A stretch of 64,000 nucleotides of DNA from Chamaea fasciata (taxonomy: Eukaryota; Chordata; Aves; Passeriformes; Sylviidae). The stretch covers positions 112,889,745 to 112,953,744 of the forward strand of contig JARCOQ010000002.1 of assembly GCA_029207755.1 (NCBI GenBank). The letters run 5' to 3'. Below, one piece after another: positions 61,200 to 64,000 of the stretch (the stretch's first letter is position 1; every line of letters begins with the position of its first letter). The notes beneath the pieces were generated by a model. The model saw only the letters and a program-made list of their open reading frames with translations. It searched no databases and had not been told where the DNA came from. A program made the translations under genes and the position numbers.

Positions 61200-62090
61200 C
61201 AAGCATATGAACACGGCCATTAAACCAAGTTCTCTGCAGAGCAATGCACTCAGAAGTTAATCACAGCTGAATCTTCCTTGACCTTTGACCTCTTCATCTC
61301 TTGGCATTTTTGTACGTTTGTTTCTGGCTGGAAGCAAGAAGCTAAAGGAACTGGTTAAAATCCCACAATCACACAGTATCGCTAATTGCTTTTCCTTCAG
61401 GTTAAGAACGTGCAGGTTAGCACTGGTGTTTGGCACTTGCAGCATCTCATTAGTGAAACCTACAGGACCAGCTCCTGGAATATAAGATCAGCTGTCTAAA
61501 TTGAGTATTCTTAATTACTTGGAATCTTCTTTTTTCCCCCCACACTCGAGAGCAAGTGGAGTGTTGCTGTTATTGTCTCAGTGCACGAGTGTTTGGTGGT
61601 AGAGATAAGTCTGGAACAAAGCCCTGACAGGAGTAATTCATCTTCGAGATTAAGGGAGCAATTCTACGGGTTGGTTACGTATTAATGAAACACGAGTGTG
61701 GTACATGGTAATGAATGTTCCCCCAGCAGCCTGAAAAGGTGCTCTGCTGCAGCACAACTCCTCTGAGTGTGGTTGTTTCCACTCACCCTGAGAGCCTGTC
61801 ACCAGTCCTCCTAATTTATATCATTGTGCGTTGCCATGCACTTGAATGAGATTAAGACCAAGCGTTTATTATTGCTTACTCTCATTAATTGCAAATACAC
61901 GTTTGTCTCTTAACAATCAGCAAAGCGTGGTGTTAAAATGTTTTTCCTCACTGGTCCCTGAGAAACTGCAAGTGGCACTAAGAGGGTTTTGGGTTTCTGT
62001 GATTAGAAGAGCACTGTTTGTCACTGTCACTGGGCAGGCCCCAAGTGACCTTTGTTTGGTGGGTGGAAGTCCCAGGGGAAGAGTTTAATT
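61200..62090. promoter_or_regulatory. Candidate regulatory block with perfect DR1 site
   Basis: The block contains TGACCTTTGACCT at 61279-61291, which on the minus strand is AGGTCAAAGGTCA, two perfect nuclear-receptor half sites with one-base spacing (DR1). It also holds several TAATTA/ATTAAT sites (for example near 61514, 61682 and 61883) and scattered retained CpGs, and contains no recognised transposon. DR1 sites are bound by RXR heterodimers, HNF4 and COUP-TF family receptors. Enhancer function is inference. Confidence 0.3.
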
Positions 62091-64000
62091 GGAGTTCTGG
62101 AAACTGAAAGTTACTCTCTTGCCCACCATCTGTGCATTGGGCTGGTTGATCACCAGCACAGGCTACTGCAGGGAGGTTTGAAATGAGGGAAACTCAACCA
62201 GGACAACACCATCAGAGTCAGATTTTAGTGCTGTGAATTAGAGCACCAGGAAAAAAAAAAAAAAAAAAAGCAGATGTTGCAGTCGGGAAGACTGCCATCT
62301 CTTAAAAATGATGGAAAAGCAATTTAGGTTAAGTCCCTTGTTTCTAGAGATTACAAAGTATGTAGTGTGAAATTCATTAACAGCTTGGGGAAACAGTTAC
62401 CACTTCTTTTGGCCCAAAGGATTTCTGCAAAGTATCGTAGCAGTAAGCAACTTTTAAAAATTAAAGAGGAGAAATCTCCACAACTTTAATTGAAGTTCAA
62501 TATTTTCCATGGTTTCTTAGGGATTTGTCTTGCTGATTCTACTCAAACCCTCTACCTAGTTTTAAAGATTAAAAAAATATATATATAATGCCAGTGCAGC
62601 ATGAATTTTTTGTTGTTCAAAGATGTGATTTTTCTTCTTTTGTAAAGAAGATCATTTCAGAAAGAATGCTGATTCAATCACTGGTGTTATATACTCAAAC
62701 CTGCACTTATCACCAATGAATATCACTCTAAAAGAGTATTTTCAAAATAATAAGAACAGGAGAGCTTTGGTCTCTTTCCTAGAGTTGACAGATAATATAA
62801 AAATATGCAGCCAGGTTTATCACCAAATCAGCTCTATCACTACTAACAGTATCTGGGGAATGCCTGTGCATGCAGACATAAAAAGAAAAGGTTCTGTAAT
62901 ATGAAAATACTTTTCGTTTGTAGCTGGATGAGTGAGACACCTTTTGGAAATTAGGGATGAGGAGATTAGAAAGAGACAGTGGAAGACAAACAGGCCATCC
63001 CCATATTATGAAAAATGAGCACCTGCCTACCTTTCCCTTCACGGATTTACATATTCACCCAAAGTGAGAGAAAGTGCTTGAATTAGGCTGAAGAAGAGTT
63101 CATTGTTTTAAAGGAACGTCCTTGACATTCCATGAGTAAACTTAGGCAAATACAGGAGCACTTCACTGTGTCTGGGTAAAAGTAACTGGAGAAGTCCTAC
63201 TGATGACATTGTTTTTATTTGAATTGTGATGTTTCAAGCTTTGATTTGCTTTCAGTTTAGGAGCTGTAATTAAAGGACAAGTGGTTCAACCAAAAAAAGT
63301 TCCTTTTCCTGCAGTTTTCACCTATTAGGTGTCTGCAACCTCCAAAATGCCATTTCTGCAAGTGCAGAACATCACAGGGGTTTAAACTGAATTGGAACTT
63401 TCTTTGGAAAAGTTTTCCACTTTAAATTTCATGTTTTTTGTAGGTATGTGACATGCTAAGTATCAAAGCTCTGCTGGGTAAGACTAAAGATGTGTCAGCT
63501 CAATGAGAAAATGAGCACTTGCTTGCTTGCTTATTCTAATTATTGCATGACAGTGATAAGAGGCAGCACTTTCATGTCAGAAATTTGTTAATAGTTTTCC
63601 TTTGGTAATTCAGAATGGTTGATGACTAAAGTAGCAGGAATTTGCCTGTCAAAGTTGTAGTCCCAGCCAAGGCTGCTGTGTCTGCAATAACACAGAGGTA
63701 GATCAAGTCAAAACAATTCGTGTAGCAAGCAATTGATGTCCTGATGTAAGCCTTCAGGGCCAAAAAAGACAAAGAAAGGGGAAAAAAAGAATGAGAAAAA
63801 GCAATTAGATATTATGATATGTGAAAGGACTATGTACTTGCAGAAGTAATAAAGATGGAAGGAATAAATTCTTTTCCAGTTTGCCCTTCTGGATAGCATA
63901 AACCATATGATTTAATGCAGATTACAATAACTAAAGAGTTTAACTCAAGTATTGAAATATGTTGGTTTCCTTGACACTATAAAAGTTGAGATAATAACTA
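62091..64000. other. AT-rich non-coding DNA
   Basis: Poly-A (A19) at 62251-62269 and a short (TA)n near 62577-62588. Frames of 62-87 codons have no domain. No repeat family or gene recognised up to the window end. Confidence 0.5.

Noticed and set aside
1..64000. Prokaryotic features (operons, ribosome binding sites, CRISPR arrays, phage genes)
   Set aside because: Composition, CpG depletion, CR1 and LTR repeats and absence of dense open frames show vertebrate DNA; no direct-repeat/spacer array exists.

Overview
The window looks like vertebrate nuclear DNA from a bird, probably a songbird. The evidence is the number of degraded 3' ends of CR1 LINEs with the avian terminal block (a variant of GGTTTGGGTTGGAAGGGACC next to ATTCTATG-type repeats), two solo endogenous-retrovirus LTRs of a kind I associate with passerines, AT-rich spacer, and no prokaryotic gene structure. 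The bird assignment is fairly secure; passerine is an inference from remembered repeat families. No database was searched. I find no protein-coding exon, tRNA, rRNA, snRNA or CRISPR array that I can support. The open frames (up to 181 codons) have no recognisable domains and look like chance frames, several inside repeats. The window is best read as an intergenic region or a very large intron.

Layout. Positions 1-28100 are repeat-rich: thirteen CR1 fragments on both strands (about 896, 1685, 2932, 4470, 5065, 6632, 11229, 19116, 20140, 23728, 25138, 27500 and 27921), one MIR-like ancient SINE (721-830), an LTR (12348-12824), a possible second retroviral remnant (27140-27495) and the large microsatellites: a 61-bp AAAT array, a 160-bp TTCCC array, a compound (TAA)16(TGA)10 array and a 173-base tract made only of A and C. 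A compact CpG island at about 11935-12270 is the only strong promoter-like signal; the LTR beside it points toward it.

Positions 28100-64000 are much poorer in recognisable repeats: one solo LTR with a perfect 6-bp target duplication (33404-33919), one old CR1 fragment (51826-51990) and A/T homopolymers. The rest is AT-rich unique-looking DNA with features often seen in regulatory deserts: TAATTA clusters, octamer motifs, a perfect DR1 nuclear-receptor site at 61279-61291 and a weak CpG cluster at 46915-47175.

No genes can be shown to work together here. The most useful leads are the CpG island with its flanking LTR, the solo LTR with intact target duplication, the duplicated element at 17178 and 21709, the MIR-like SINE, the candidate regulatory blocks at 10050-10260, 13200-13560 and 61200-62090, and the contrast in repeat density between the two halves. 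I see no evidence of an undescribed multi-gene system.
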